A stretch of 64,000 nt of DNA from Candidatus Gastranaerophilales bacterium. Its GTDB lineage: Bacteria > Cyanobacteriota > Vampirovibrionia > Gastranaerophilales > Gastranaerophilaceae. Of this stretch, positions 7,945 to 16,996 are shown one piece after another (position 1 is the stretch's first letter; each line of letters starts with the position of its first letter). Position numbers and translations under genes: made by a program. Location: assembly GCA_944323285.1 (NCBI GenBank), contig CALURV010000010.1, positions 27,822-91,821 on the forward strand, given 5' to 3'. The notes beneath the pieces were generated by a model, which did no database searches, was not told the origin of the DNA, and was given only the letters and a program-made list of their open reading frames with translations.

Positions 7945-9795
7945 ATGAATAAAATTAAAAGAATAATATTTTTATTGGTAATAATATCTTTAATTCTTGT
8001 ATCCTGTTTTAGAATTGATAAAGGTTCTGATGGATTAAATTCAGCTAAAGATACATATATTAACAATAATGATGAACAAAAAGTTGAATATAAACCATAT
8101 AAAACTTTATTTTACAACGGAGTAGACTATAAAATGTCACGATCTCCTGTTGGAAAATATGGGGGTCAGATTGTTTCATCAACAATTGGGGAAGGACCAA
8201 AAACTTTTAATCCTTGGGTTTCAAAAGATGCAACTTCTTCTTTAATAGGTGATTTATTATATGATCCTTTATTCTCAACGGACTCTGATACAGGTGAGGT
8301 AATTCCTGCTTTAGCTAAAGAAATGCAAGTATCAGATGATCAAAAAACTTATCTGATAAAATTAAGACGTGGGGTAAAATGGACAGATGGCGAAGAAATA
8401 ACAGCTGATGATGTCGTTTTTACTTGGAATGAAATTATATTAGCAGGTTATGGAAATACTTCTTTAAGAGATTCTGTTTTAATTGATGGAGAATATCCTA
8501 GAGTTAGAAAAATAGATAAATATACTGTAGAATTTAAGATAAAAAAACCATTTGCACCTTTTCAACGTTTTGTTGGTACATCTATAGCACCTCAACATGT
8601 ATTTGCTCCTGTTGTTAAAAAAGGAAAAAGATTTTTTGATTCTTATCTTGGAACAACTGTTAATCCGAAAGATATTGTTTCATCTGGCGCATTTATGCTT
8701 GATGAATATGTTCCGGCTCAAAGAGTTGTTTTAAAGAGAAATCCTAATTATTATTCAATTGATGAAAATTATCATAAGCTTCCGTATATTGATAAATATG
8801 TTATTTTAATTGTTGGTGACTTAAATAATGAACTTTTAAAATTTGAATCAGGAGAGCTTGATGTAATTTCTGTTAGAGGAAAAGATTTACCTCGATTTAA
8901 AGAAAAAGAAAAGAAATCTGATTTTAAAATTTATAACCTAGGTCCAAATACAGGAACTATGTTTTTGGCATTTAATTTAAATACAAGAGAAAATAAAGAA
9001 GGTAAACCGTATGTTAATCCTATAAAACAAAAATGGTTTAATGATTTAAATTTTAGAACAGCTATTGATTATGCTATTGATAGAAATGCAATGGTTGCTA
9101 ATGTCGCTAATGGTGCAGCTCAACCGTTATTTACAGCAGAGTCATTATCTTCAATATTTTTAAATGAAAAACTTGCATCCGGTCATGAAAAAGATTTAGA
9201 ATATGCAAAATCTTTATTAAAAAAATCCGGTTTCTATTTTGATAAAAATGGATTGTTACACGATAAAGAAGGAAGTTTAGTTGAATTTGACTTATATACA
9301 AATGCTGGACAAACAGAAAGAGAAGCCTGCGGCGTTATGGTTAAAGAAGATTTACGAAATCTTGGAATAAAAGTCAATTTTAAACCTATTGAATTTAATT
9401 CGCTGGTAAGTAAAATGATGTCTACATCTGATTGGGATATGGTTTTAATGGGGTTAACGGGTAGCCCTTTAGAACCTCATAGCGGTAAGAATGTATGGTA
9501 TTCAAAAGGACATCTTCACTTATTTAATATGCGTTTTGCAGGAGATAAAAATGATATACTATTACCCTGGGAAAAAGAACTAGATGAAATTATAGAGCAG
9601 GGTGCTTTAGAACTTGATTATAATAAAAGGAAATTAATATATGATAAATATCAACAGATTATTTATGACCAAAGACCTTTAATATATTTGTACTCACCTT
9701 TAACTATAACTGCAGTTAGAAATAAAGTTAAAAACCTTCATCCTACATCCTTAGGTGGTACTTTACATAATATTGATGAACTATATATTGAATAA
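7945..9795 (+). CDS. Peptide-type ABC transporter substrate-binding lipoprotein (SBP family 5)
   Basis: OppA/DppA-like binding protein of 616 residues. A lipoprotein signal is visible (MNKIKRIIFLL...ILVSC, lipobox Cys about residue 21), then the SBP_bac_5 fold with GPKTFNPWVSKDATSS, RGVKWTDGEEITADDVVFTW and a C-terminal YQQIIYDQRPLIYLY. It should bind peptides or other solutes outside the inner membrane. No permease or ATPase genes accompany it, so it is an orphan binding protein here. GATAAT lies 8 bases before the ATG with no ribosome site and only a weak -35, so initiation is probably leaderless or depends on miaB read-through. Confidence 0.9.
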   Translation: MNKIKRIIFLLVIISLILVSCFRIDKGSDGLNSAKDTYINNNDEQKVEYKPYKTLFYNGVDYKMSRSPVGKYGGQIVSSTIGEGPKTFNPWVSKDATSSLIGDLLYDPLFSTDSDTGEVIPALAKEMQVSDDQKTYLIKLRRGVKWTDGEEITADDVVFTWNEIILAGYGNTSLRDSVLIDGEYPRVRKIDKYTVEFKIKKPFAPFQRFVGTSIAPQHVFAPVVKKGKRFFDSYLGTTVNPKDIVSSGAFMLDEYVPAQRVVLKRNPNYYSIDENYHKLPYIDKYVILIVGDLNNELLKFESGELDVISVRGKDLPRFKEKEKKSDFKIYNLGPNTGTMFLAFNLNTRENKEGKPYVNPIKQKWFNDLNFRTAIDYAIDRNAMVANVANGAAQPLFTAESLSSIFLNEKLASGHEKDLEYAKSLLKKSGFYFDKNGLLHDKEGSLVEFDLYTNAGQTEREACGVMVKEDLRNLGIKVNFKPIEFNSLVSKMMSTSDWDMVLMGLTGSPLEPHSGKNVWYSKGHLHLFNMRFAGDKNDILLPWEKELDEIIEQGALELDYNKRKLIYDKYQQIIYDQRPLIYLYSPLTITAVRNKVKNLHPTSLGGTLHNIDELYIE

Positions 9796-9915
9796 TATAA
9801 ATATTCTCTTCTTATTTTTTGTAGATTGTTTATTTTTGTAAAGAAAAAATTTAAATATTAAAGAATTCTATAAAAAAGACGTTAATTAATAATATTAACG
9901 GAATGTAAGGTTTTT

Positions 9916-12900
9916 GTGGAAATTCATAATAAAATAAATTCTTCAAATATTAATATATTTAAGGAAAATCAAAAGAAAATAACTAAAAATACAAGTATTA
10001 CATTTAACGGTAATGCTACTATTGGTAGTTCGTCAAAGGCTATAGAGAGTATTGCTAAAGCTAAAATTGCTTTGGATAATGCTTATACTAAGCCCATACC
10101 TTATGAAGAAAAAATAAAAATATTAAGAGATAAGAATGTAGAAGAAAAATATTTTGAACTCTTTTTATCGCAGGACGATGATGAATTTAAAAAAATGTTA
10201 AAATACCTTGATTCTGGTATAACTCTTGAACAAATTAAGTCTATTTATAACCCGTTTTGGGGAAGTGAATATGCAAGACAAGCTGCTGAATTATCCGAAT
10301 TTAATATTCCTTTTGATTTTGCCAGAGACTTATATTCTTTTTACAAAGTGCCTCAAGAAAAAATTGAATTTTTAAAACAAGCAAAATTTGATTTTTCTAA
10401 TGAAAATAAAAATTTTAAAATTGATAAATATAGATTAAAAGATATTTTATGTAATGAAGATTTTTTTAAAAAATTTAATTCAGTTTTTCAAAAAAGGGTA
10501 GATGCTAATGTAGCTCTTGCTGCTTTAAACTTGAATGATGATGATTATCAAAAACTACTAAGCAAACTCGATTCGGATAATACTGTAAATAATTCTGCAA
10601 CTAGTGCATATTTTATATATCAATTTACAGATGATGATATAAATACGATTATAGAAGCATCAAAAGAAAATAAACTAGATTTTAATAATTATGATTTTTG
10701 GATAAATTCTTCTCGTAGTAGAGGAATTAAAAATACAGCAGAACTTTTACGAGCAGGAGTTCCCATTGATTGTTTAGAAAAAGATGTTTATTTGAATGAT
10801 GAACAAATAATAGAAGCAATTTCTTCAGCAAAAAAATACAATATTGCTGCTTCTGATGCTATTTTTGCGTATCAATTTGCAAATGATGATGAACAAAAGA
10901 GAAATAGAATTTTTGAGCTTATAAAAGAAAAAGGTTTGGATTGTAATTATGCTTGTAGATTAGCAGGATATGATAATAATGTTGTAGATTCTACAATTTC
11001 TTATATGGAAAGAGGTATTGATTTTAATAATTCATTAAACCTTGCTTTATTAAAGAAGGATGATACTTACAAGGAACGAGTTATTGAATTGTTAGATGTT
11101 TTAAAGAATGTATGTGACGCACAAACTTTTTTAAATATGAACTTATCAGAAGAAGATAGTGCAAAAGCTTTAGATTTGTTAAAAAAAGGAGCAAATCTTT
11201 ATTTTGTAAGTTTTTGCATGCAATCGCCTGCAGTATATGAAAAAGCTTGTTCTTTATATGATTCTGGTGTTTGTGACTCATTGGATGGTTTATATGGTGG
11301 AATTAATGAAGAAGAAGTATTAACAGAGCTTGAATATATTGCACGTGGAGTGCCTAAGGAAAAAGTATCTCAGTTTTTATCTGCTGCAACTCCGGAACAA
11401 ATAGATTTGTTGAATAGTGGCGTTATGTATGAGGCTCTTGCACCTTTAAAAGAGTATGAAGGAAAATGCCATGATTGTACATTTATTAAAGAATATCTAA
11501 AAAAGGGTATTTCTTTTGATTTGGCATTAAATCTTAAAAAGAGAGTGGATTTAGAAAAAATTCCAAATGGAATTGTTCTTGATAATGTATATAAATCATT
11601 AAATGAAGATAAAATTATTGCTTTATCAAAAATACAAATGCAAAGAGGAAAGGATTGGATAACTGGGAAAGACAAAGATATTTTGATTGAATTTATAAGT
11701 TTAATTAAAGATTTAGGAAATTTAGTTGAGCTTATTGATTTGGGATTTATAAATGAAAAAGCATTATTAAATTATAATGAATTTGTAAAAAGAGGAATTC
11801 CATATAGTCAATCTAATAATGCAATAATATTATCACAATTGGAATTCCAAAATTCTGCCCAGTTTGATAGAGCAACTGAATTATTAAAAAGGGGAGTTCC
11901 TTTTGAAAAAATACTGTTTGCAATTAATGATGACAAATCATTTATGGAAGCTATTAATAGCTTAAAAAATGATGAAAAAAAATATAATAATTTTACCTTA
12001 AATTCTAATATTCTTAAATTATATAAGAATGGTTTAAACAAGGATGATATTAATTTTATAGTAAAAAATTGTGATTTTTATAATCAAGAAGATTTTGATA
12101 ATTTATTAAAATATATTAATAAAGGACATTCTATTCAAGATGCAGTTAAAATTTCAGGATATTGTGTCTATATGAAGAATTCTTATACTGAAATAAATAT
12201 AGAAAAAACATTACAGGATCGAGAATTTATATCTGACATGATTTTAAAGGGATGTAAAATTGATTCTTTATTTATGATAGTTTCAGATGATAAAAAATTA
12301 CAAAGATTACATGAACTTTTAGCCAAAGGTTATGAGCCAAAATTGGCAGAAAAAATTGTATCTTGTAATATATCTCCAACAGATGACAAAAAAATAACCA
12401 AAATAAAAGAATTTCAAAATACTAAATTAAATGAAACTATAAAAAAAATGTGTACAAATACAAATTTGTATCCTTTTATTGATGAATTGTATTCTTTTGA
12501 AAATTATATAGGTTATCAATATGCGAATATAATAAATTCGAACATTTCATTACAGGATATTTTAAATAGTGCAATAGCATTTGTTAAATCACCCTTAAAA
12601 CAAGCCATGAAAAGACCTAATATGTATTTAAGCGGGATTCCTATTGAAGATACTGAAAAAGTAAATGGGAAATATCCAAAATTATCAGAAAAAAAGATGC
12701 AAGAATATCGAACTAGGTTGTTAATGTTTTTTAAATCGCATATGGTTGAAATAACTAGAGCACTTAAATATCTTGATGTTGATACTTTTAATCAGCTTAT
12801 GGATAAAAGAACAATAAATTTCTCAGAACAACTCGAGCAGTTAAATAAGATGGATAACAAGCATTATGAACTTGTATCAAAAATTACTAAATGTCTCAAT

Positions 12901-14118
12901 GAAGATGGTAAACCATTGAGCTCAAAAGAAAAAATTGATTTGGCAAAAATAATTCTTTATCATCAATTGGGATATATTGATATAGCTTACATTGAAGAAT
13001 TTATTAAATCAGGAATTGTTAATATTTCTCAATTTCGTAAAACTCTTTTCAATAAATTAATTGATTCAATAGGCTTGTCTCAAGAAGAGGTGCAAGCACA
13101 TACAGATAAATTGAATTTTGATAATGAATATGTTTTTCTTTTATTAAGAACTCAAAATAGTGCAGATTTTATGATTATAAAAGATGCTTTACAAGATAAA
13201 AAAACATTAGAATCAACAATAACAACGCTTAAGGAATTATTATCTGCCCCTGAAGAGCTTGCACATAATGGTCTTACTGAAGAAAAAACAGTTGCATTGA
13301 TAGATTTACTAAATCGTGCCAGTGAAATGGAGGAGAAAGATATTTATAAGGAATTTTCTAAAATTTCTCCTTTTGCATTAGTTAGTTTAACAGCACAAGA
13401 TATTGCCAAAATAGCTATTTTGAATGATTTTAATAGTTATATTCAGGATGTTTCAAATCCAATTGGAAAAATTAATGCAGAAACGAAAGCACAATTTGAA
13501 GAATTGGGACTTAATTATAATAGCTGGTTGAATTTTGTGGAGGAGGATTCAATAGTATTTAATGGACAAAGTTATGGACTTAAATTATGGGATAGAAATC
13601 CGCAAAAAGATTTGTTTATGGGAAACAGAACTTCTTGTTGTACAGCTATAATAGAAGGAGGTAATGGTAAAGCAACTCCAATATATCTGGCTAATACTGC
13701 TTTTAACGTAATTGAGCTTACCGATGAAAATGGAAATATTGTTGCAATGTCAAGAATTTTTGTAGCTATTGTTGATAATAAACCGTCTATTATTGTTGAA
13801 AATATTGAAATAAATAATTCGTTTTTAAAGAATAAAACGCCGGAAGAATTAAAATTATTAAGAGATAAAATGTTTGAATATGTAGAGAATTTTTCAAAAG
13901 AACTTTCAAACGGAAAGAAAATGGATATATATTTCTCTAAAAATTATACGTATGTTCCTATTTCTAATTATAAATTAGTTCAAAAAAATATAGATTTTGT
14001 AGGTTCTATATCTTCTGATAATATATATTTAAATTGCAAACCCGGATGGGTAAATACGAAAGAATTAAAGAACCAACCTTGTGAATTATATTTAATTTCA
14101 CAAGATGAGAATACATAA
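9916..14118 (+). CDS. Giant helical-repeat (solenoid) protein with C-terminal GNRTSCC domain
   Basis: No recognised family. The 1400 residues start at a GTG with TAAGG six bases before it. Residues 50-1180 are built of degenerate helical repeats of about 35 residues with the pattern A..LL..G(V/I)(P/D)......A (for example ATELLKRGVPFEKI, ELLRAGVPIDCL). The same repeat occurs in the metallopeptidase protein at 37422. The C-terminal ~200 residues form a separate domain with LKLWDRNPQKDLFMGNRTSCC near residue 1230, then strands such as FNVIELTDENGN, loosely recalling a PcfJ- or acetyltransferase-like sheet; this is a guess. No signal peptide or membrane segment. The N-terminus has the loose ITFNGN motif discussed in the findings. 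A short inverted repeat (CGTTAAT/ATTAACG, about 9881-9901) lies in its leader. A repeat element follows its stop codon. Confidence 0.8.
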   Translation: MEIHNKINSSNINIFKENQKKITKNTSITFNGNATIGSSSKAIESIAKAKIALDNAYTKPIPYEEKIKILRDKNVEEKYFELFLSQDDDEFKKMLKYLDSGITLEQIKSIYNPFWGSEYARQAAELSEFNIPFDFARDLYSFYKVPQEKIEFLKQAKFDFSNENKNFKIDKYRLKDILCNEDFFKKFNSVFQKRVDANVALAALNLNDDDYQKLLSKLDSDNTVNNSATSAYFIYQFTDDDINTIIEASKENKLDFNNYDFWINSSRSRGIKNTAELLRAGVPIDCLEKDVYLNDEQIIEAISSAKKYNIAASDAIFAYQFANDDEQKRNRIFELIKEKGLDCNYACRLAGYDNNVVDSTISYMERGIDFNNSLNLALLKKDDTYKERVIELLDVLKNVCDAQTFLNMNLSEEDSAKALDLLKKGANLYFVSFCMQSPAVYEKACSLYDSGVCDSLDGLYGGINEEEVLTELEYIARGVPKEKVSQFLSAATPEQIDLLNSGVMYEALAPLKEYEGKCHDCTFIKEYLKKGISFDLALNLKKRVDLEKIPNGIVLDNVYKSLNEDKIIALSKIQMQRGKDWITGKDKDILIEFISLIKDLGNLVELIDLGFINEKALLNYNEFVKRGIPYSQSNNAIILSQLEFQNSAQFDRATELLKRGVPFEKILFAINDDKSFMEAINSLKNDEKKYNNFTLNSNILKLYKNGLNKDDINFIVKNCDFYNQEDFDNLLKYINKGHSIQDAVKISGYCVYMKNSYTEINIEKTLQDREFISDMILKGCKIDSLFMIVSDDKKLQRLHELLAKGYEPKLAEKIVSCNISPTDDKKITKIKEFQNTKLNETIKKMCTNTNLYPFIDELYSFENYIGYQYANIINSNISLQDILNSAIAFVKSPLKQAMKRPNMYLSGIPIEDTEKVNGKYPKLSEKKMQEYRTRLLMFFKSHMVEITRALKYLDVDTFNQLMDKRTINFSEQLEQLNKMDNKHYELVSKITKCLNEDGKPLSSKEKIDLAKIILYHQLGYIDIAYIEEFIKSGIVNISQFRKTLFNKLIDSIGLSQEEVQAHTDKLNFDNEYVFLLLRTQNSADFMIIKDALQDKKTLESTITTLKELLSAPEELAHNGLTEEKTVALIDLLNRASEMEEKDIYKEFSKISPFALVSLTAQDIAKIAILNDFNSYIQDVSNPIGKINAETKAQFEELGLNYNSWLNFVEEDSIVFNGQSYGLKLWDRNPQKDLFMGNRTSCCTAIIEGGNGKATPIYLANTAFNVIELTDENGNIVAMSRIFVAIVDNKPSIIVENIEINNSFLKNKTPEELKLLRDKMFEYVENFSKELSNGKKMDIYFSKNYTYVPISNYKLVQKNIDFVGSISSDNIYLNCKPGWVNTKELKNQPCELYLISQDENT

Positions 14119-14119
14119 T

Positions 14120-14247
14120 TTTGTCCGAGAAAAAATTCACGATAAGCTGAAAGTGTGAGTGAATTTTATTAAGTGGCGTTTTTAAAAGGTGAGTACTTTG
14201 TTAGCGAGGATGAGAAGGTAACAAAGTGCGATACTAGATTAAATATA
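14120..14247 (+). repeat. Interspersed two-hairpin repeat, copy B
   Basis: Begins TTGTCCGAG two bases after the stop of the solenoid gene. Hairpin 1: AAAATTCAC / GTGAATTTT around GATAAGCTGAAAG. Hairpin 2: ACTTTGTTA / TAACAAAGT. Ends GATACTAGATTAAATATA. Nearly identical to copy C at 59855 except for the loop of hairpin 2, which reads in the opposite orientation. Confidence 0.9.
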
Positions 14248-14311
14248 ATAAAATGACAATTTTTTACCTGAATTTTGTTTTATATATATAGGTAAAGTAA
14301 GAAGGTATGGG

Positions 14312-14338
14312 GTAGGACAAAGAAGTCCTACTTTTTTT
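14312..14338 (+). terminator. Intrinsic terminator
   Basis: Stem GTAGGAC / GTCCTAC, loop AAAGAA, then seven T. It ends a transcript through 14248-14311, a 60-base stretch containing TTACCT / AGGTAA arms but no frame, so it may close a small RNA or simply the solenoid transcript. Confidence 0.85.
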
Positions 14339-14362
14339 ATTTATATTATTTATAATTTTATT

Positions 14363-15154
14363 ATGGATTATGAGTTAATAAAATTAAATACAGCTAGAAA
14401 TTCATTAAGATATGTTATAAAAGCTTATCAAATAAAGGAAATATATATCCCATATTATATTTGCCCTGCTATTCGTAATGCTGTATATAAAGAAGGATGT
14501 AAGGTTAAATATTATCATATAGATAAAAATTTTTATCCTATTTATAAATTTCCAGAAGAAGCTTTTATTTTATATCCGGATTATTTTGGAGTATGTTCGT
14601 TTATTGTTGATGAATTGAGTAAAAAATATAACAATTTAATAATTGATAATGCTCATTCATTTTATTCAAAACCTAAAGGTATAGCTTCTTTTAATTCTTT
14701 GAGAAAATTTTTTCCTATATTGAGAAATGGTTCTTTTTTATATGCAAAAAGAAAAATAGACATAAAGCCTATGAAAGATGATTTTAAATATAAACCAGAA
14801 GTTTTAAGCTATAAAGATTTGTGTAAAAATGAGAATATTTTGGATTTAGAAGATATTAAATATATCTCAGATTCATCTATCCAAATTTATGAAAGTATTA
14901 ATATTGAAGAAGAAAAAGAAGCAAGAATAAATAAATTTAATTATTGGAATAAAAGACTAAACGGTAATATTAAATTGCATGAAGATGAAGTGCCTTTTTC
15001 ATATCCATATATAGCAAGAAGTGCAAAAGAAGCAGATTATTTAGTGAATGAATTAGAAAAAGAAGGAATATTTATATTTAGGTATTGGAATAATTTGCCT
15101 GATAAATATGTTGAAAAAATCTTTTATACAAATTTGGTATCCATACCATTATAG
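14363..15154 (+). CDS. DegT/DnrJ-like PLP-dependent aminotransferase family protein
   Basis: A 263-residue protein resembling the sugar aminotransferase (fold type I PLP) family. IYIPYYICPAIRNAV near residue 30, LYPDYFGVC near residue 75, IIDNAHSF near residue 95 (the Asp expected to contact the pyridine nitrogen) and SLRKFFPILRNGSFLY near residue 115 (the Lys position of this subgroup) are visible. It is shorter than classical members (350-400), with a reduced C-terminal part. It stands alone, without sugar-nucleotide genes. TATAAT lies 6 bases before the ATG with no ribosome site, so it may be leaderless. Substrate unknown. Confidence 0.7.
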   Translation: MDYELIKLNTARNSLRYVIKAYQIKEIYIPYYICPAIRNAVYKEGCKVKYYHIDKNFYPIYKFPEEAFILYPDYFGVCSFIVDELSKKYNNLIIDNAHSFYSKPKGIASFNSLRKFFPILRNGSFLYAKRKIDIKPMKDDFKYKPEVLSYKDLCKNENILDLEDIKYISDSSIQIYESINIEEEKEARINKFNYWNKRLNGNIKLHEDEVPFSYPYIARSAKEADYLVNELEKEGIFIFRYWNNLPDKYVEKIFYTNLVSIPL

Positions 15155-15166
15155 TAAAAATTAATT

Positions 15167-16849
15167 TTATTTTATAAAGTTTTCAAAAATAGAAGAAATA
15201 TTAGTTTCTATTTTTGAATTAGAATTAGTAGAACTTTTTGCAAAAAGGTTTGAATCCTGCATTTTTTTAATGGCAAGCATAGATGCAATTTTCTCTGAAA
15301 GTTTTTGTTGCTTAGTAAGTTTTGCTTCAATAATAGCGGCAGGAATAAAAGCGATAATAGCTCCTATTCCGGTTAGAAAACCAGCAATTTTTTTATTGCC
15401 GCATTTTTTTGCGAGTTTGTTTCCAATGATTCCGCCTATAGCAGTTGCTGCTATATCTATAGGTCCTAATATTGTTTCTGATAATGATTTTATACCTACT
15501 GATTGATTAAAAACTTCTTCTTTTAGTATATTTAATGCCATTGTTGTATTTTTCTGTAAAGCTTTTGCTTCATTTATTTGAGCTTCACTTAATTTAATTT
15601 GTTTTTTTGCGTCCATTTTTTGTTTTAATTCGGGTAGTTCTGTTTGAGCAAATTTATCATAATCTTTCATATCTTTTATAATATTTTTTATAAACTCAAA
15701 TAAATTTTCTTTTTTATTCTCTTCTAAATTAGAATTTTGCATAGGGTTTTGTGTGAATTTTTTTAGATATTTATATTTAGTTGCAAGAATAGCTTTATTT
15801 TCTATATCAGAAATATTTTTATTTAAAACAAGGTATGTTAAAAGAGGAACTCCAATTTTAATACCCATGCTAATAAATTTATTTTTTATTCCTAAAATAT
15901 CAACCAGTTTATCTGAAATTAAATATTCCAGGAACCCTCCTGTAAACATGGCCGAATAAGAAATATTAGATATTGTTTCAACTTTTCTTAAAGGTTCTAA
16001 AACTTCGTGCTCAACATTTTTGAGCAAATTTGTTAATAAAATTTGATCTTCTGTAGTTTTGTCTGATATAGAAGATGTTGAATTTTGATTTTTAGTTTTT
16101 AAACTATTAAAATATTCATCTTTTTTCTTTTTATAACTTTTTAAAGTTCTTTTGTAATCTCCTACAGCTTGAAAAGATGAATTTATGTCAATTTTATCTT
16201 TTAATTTATCAACAAAAACAGACTTATTTTTTTGTTGATAATTAACAATTGAATTAACTTTTTTTTCTTGTTCCGGAGTTAAAACAGCAAAAAGTTTAGG
16301 ATCATTTAATATGTTTTGAGTGGCATCAAAACCTGATTTTCTTATAAGCCCTAGCTGAGAAGCCATAGAATTTTTAATACCGTTTGCAAAAAATAATGCA
16401 CTGCAAAAACCGGCAATGATGGTTGCTAACTTCGTTGTTTTTATTTTTTTACCGGCTATTTTAATTACTGAATTTTTGTATTTTGATAAATATTCAGCTG
16501 CATTTTTTGCGATTTTATTATTATTTGCATGTTTATTTAAGACAGGAATTAATTTAGTTATTGTTATTGGTAGAGAAGCTAAAATGCCTGTAATAGACAT
16601 AAGTTCTATGTTTAATGTTTGAAAGAAAGTTTCAGAATCTTCGGCTTTTTCATGTACATAACTATCAAATAACAGAATCGGATCTGCGATAGCTTTAGCT
16701 TTTTTCTTTAATAATTCTTCAGTGTTTATAGGAAGAGATTCTCTAGGTTTTTTACTGCTGGATACTTTATGCTCGTTATTTTTTATCCAGTGGTTATATT
16801 CATCAACATGATTTCTATATTTAGTATAATAAGAAAAAATATTGTTCAT
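15167..16849 (-). CDS. Multi-pass membrane protein of unknown function
   Basis: I do not recognise this 560-residue protein. Hydrophobic segments appear near residues 85-105 (ITGILASLPITITKL), 143-160 (ATIIAGFCSALFFA), 300-335 (SAMFTGGFLEYLI through VPLLTYLVL) and 470-510 (AATAIGGIIGNKLAKKCG and FLTGIGAIIAFIPAAII), separated by lysine-rich, coiled-coil-like stretches. Charged N- and C-termini and Gly-rich final helices suggest an inner-membrane protein with large cytoplasmic parts. It is convergent with the aminotransferase gene and divergent from the dehydratase activase, so it is likely monocistronic. Confidence 0.75.
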   Translation of the reverse strand: MNNIFSYYTKYRNHVDEYNHWIKNNEHKVSSSKKPRESLPINTEELLKKKAKAIADPILLFDSYVHEKAEDSETFFQTLNIELMSITGILASLPITITKLIPVLNKHANNNKIAKNAAEYLSKYKNSVIKIAGKKIKTTKLATIIAGFCSALFFANGIKNSMASQLGLIRKSGFDATQNILNDPKLFAVLTPEQEKKVNSIVNYQQKNKSVFVDKLKDKIDINSSFQAVGDYKRTLKSYKKKKDEYFNSLKTKNQNSTSSISDKTTEDQILLTNLLKNVEHEVLEPLRKVETISNISYSAMFTGGFLEYLISDKLVDILGIKNKFISMGIKIGVPLLTYLVLNKNISDIENKAILATKYKYLKKFTQNPMQNSNLEENKKENLFEFIKNIIKDMKDYDKFAQTELPELKQKMDAKKQIKLSEAQINEAKALQKNTTMALNILKEEVFNQSVGIKSLSETILGPIDIAATAIGGIIGNKLAKKCGNKKIAGFLTGIGAIIAFIPAAIIEAKLTKQQKLSEKIASMLAIKKMQDSNLFAKSSTNSNSKIETNISSIFENFIK

Positions 16850-16996
16850 TTAAACATACAAAACCTTCCATTAACAATTGAATAAAGTTAAAGATACTTT
16901 AAATTTGTTATTTTTTCTATTATTTATTTATATAATTTTACAATTTTCATTATTTTTTTAGTAAAATGATAATAATTATGTAGAGAGGGATATTAA

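Noticed and set aside
14186..14247. TAACAAAG/CTTTGTTA arms resembling an integron attC site
   Set aside because: No cassette array, no integrase, and the elements lie singly downstream of unrelated genes; the match to attC core sequences is only superficial.
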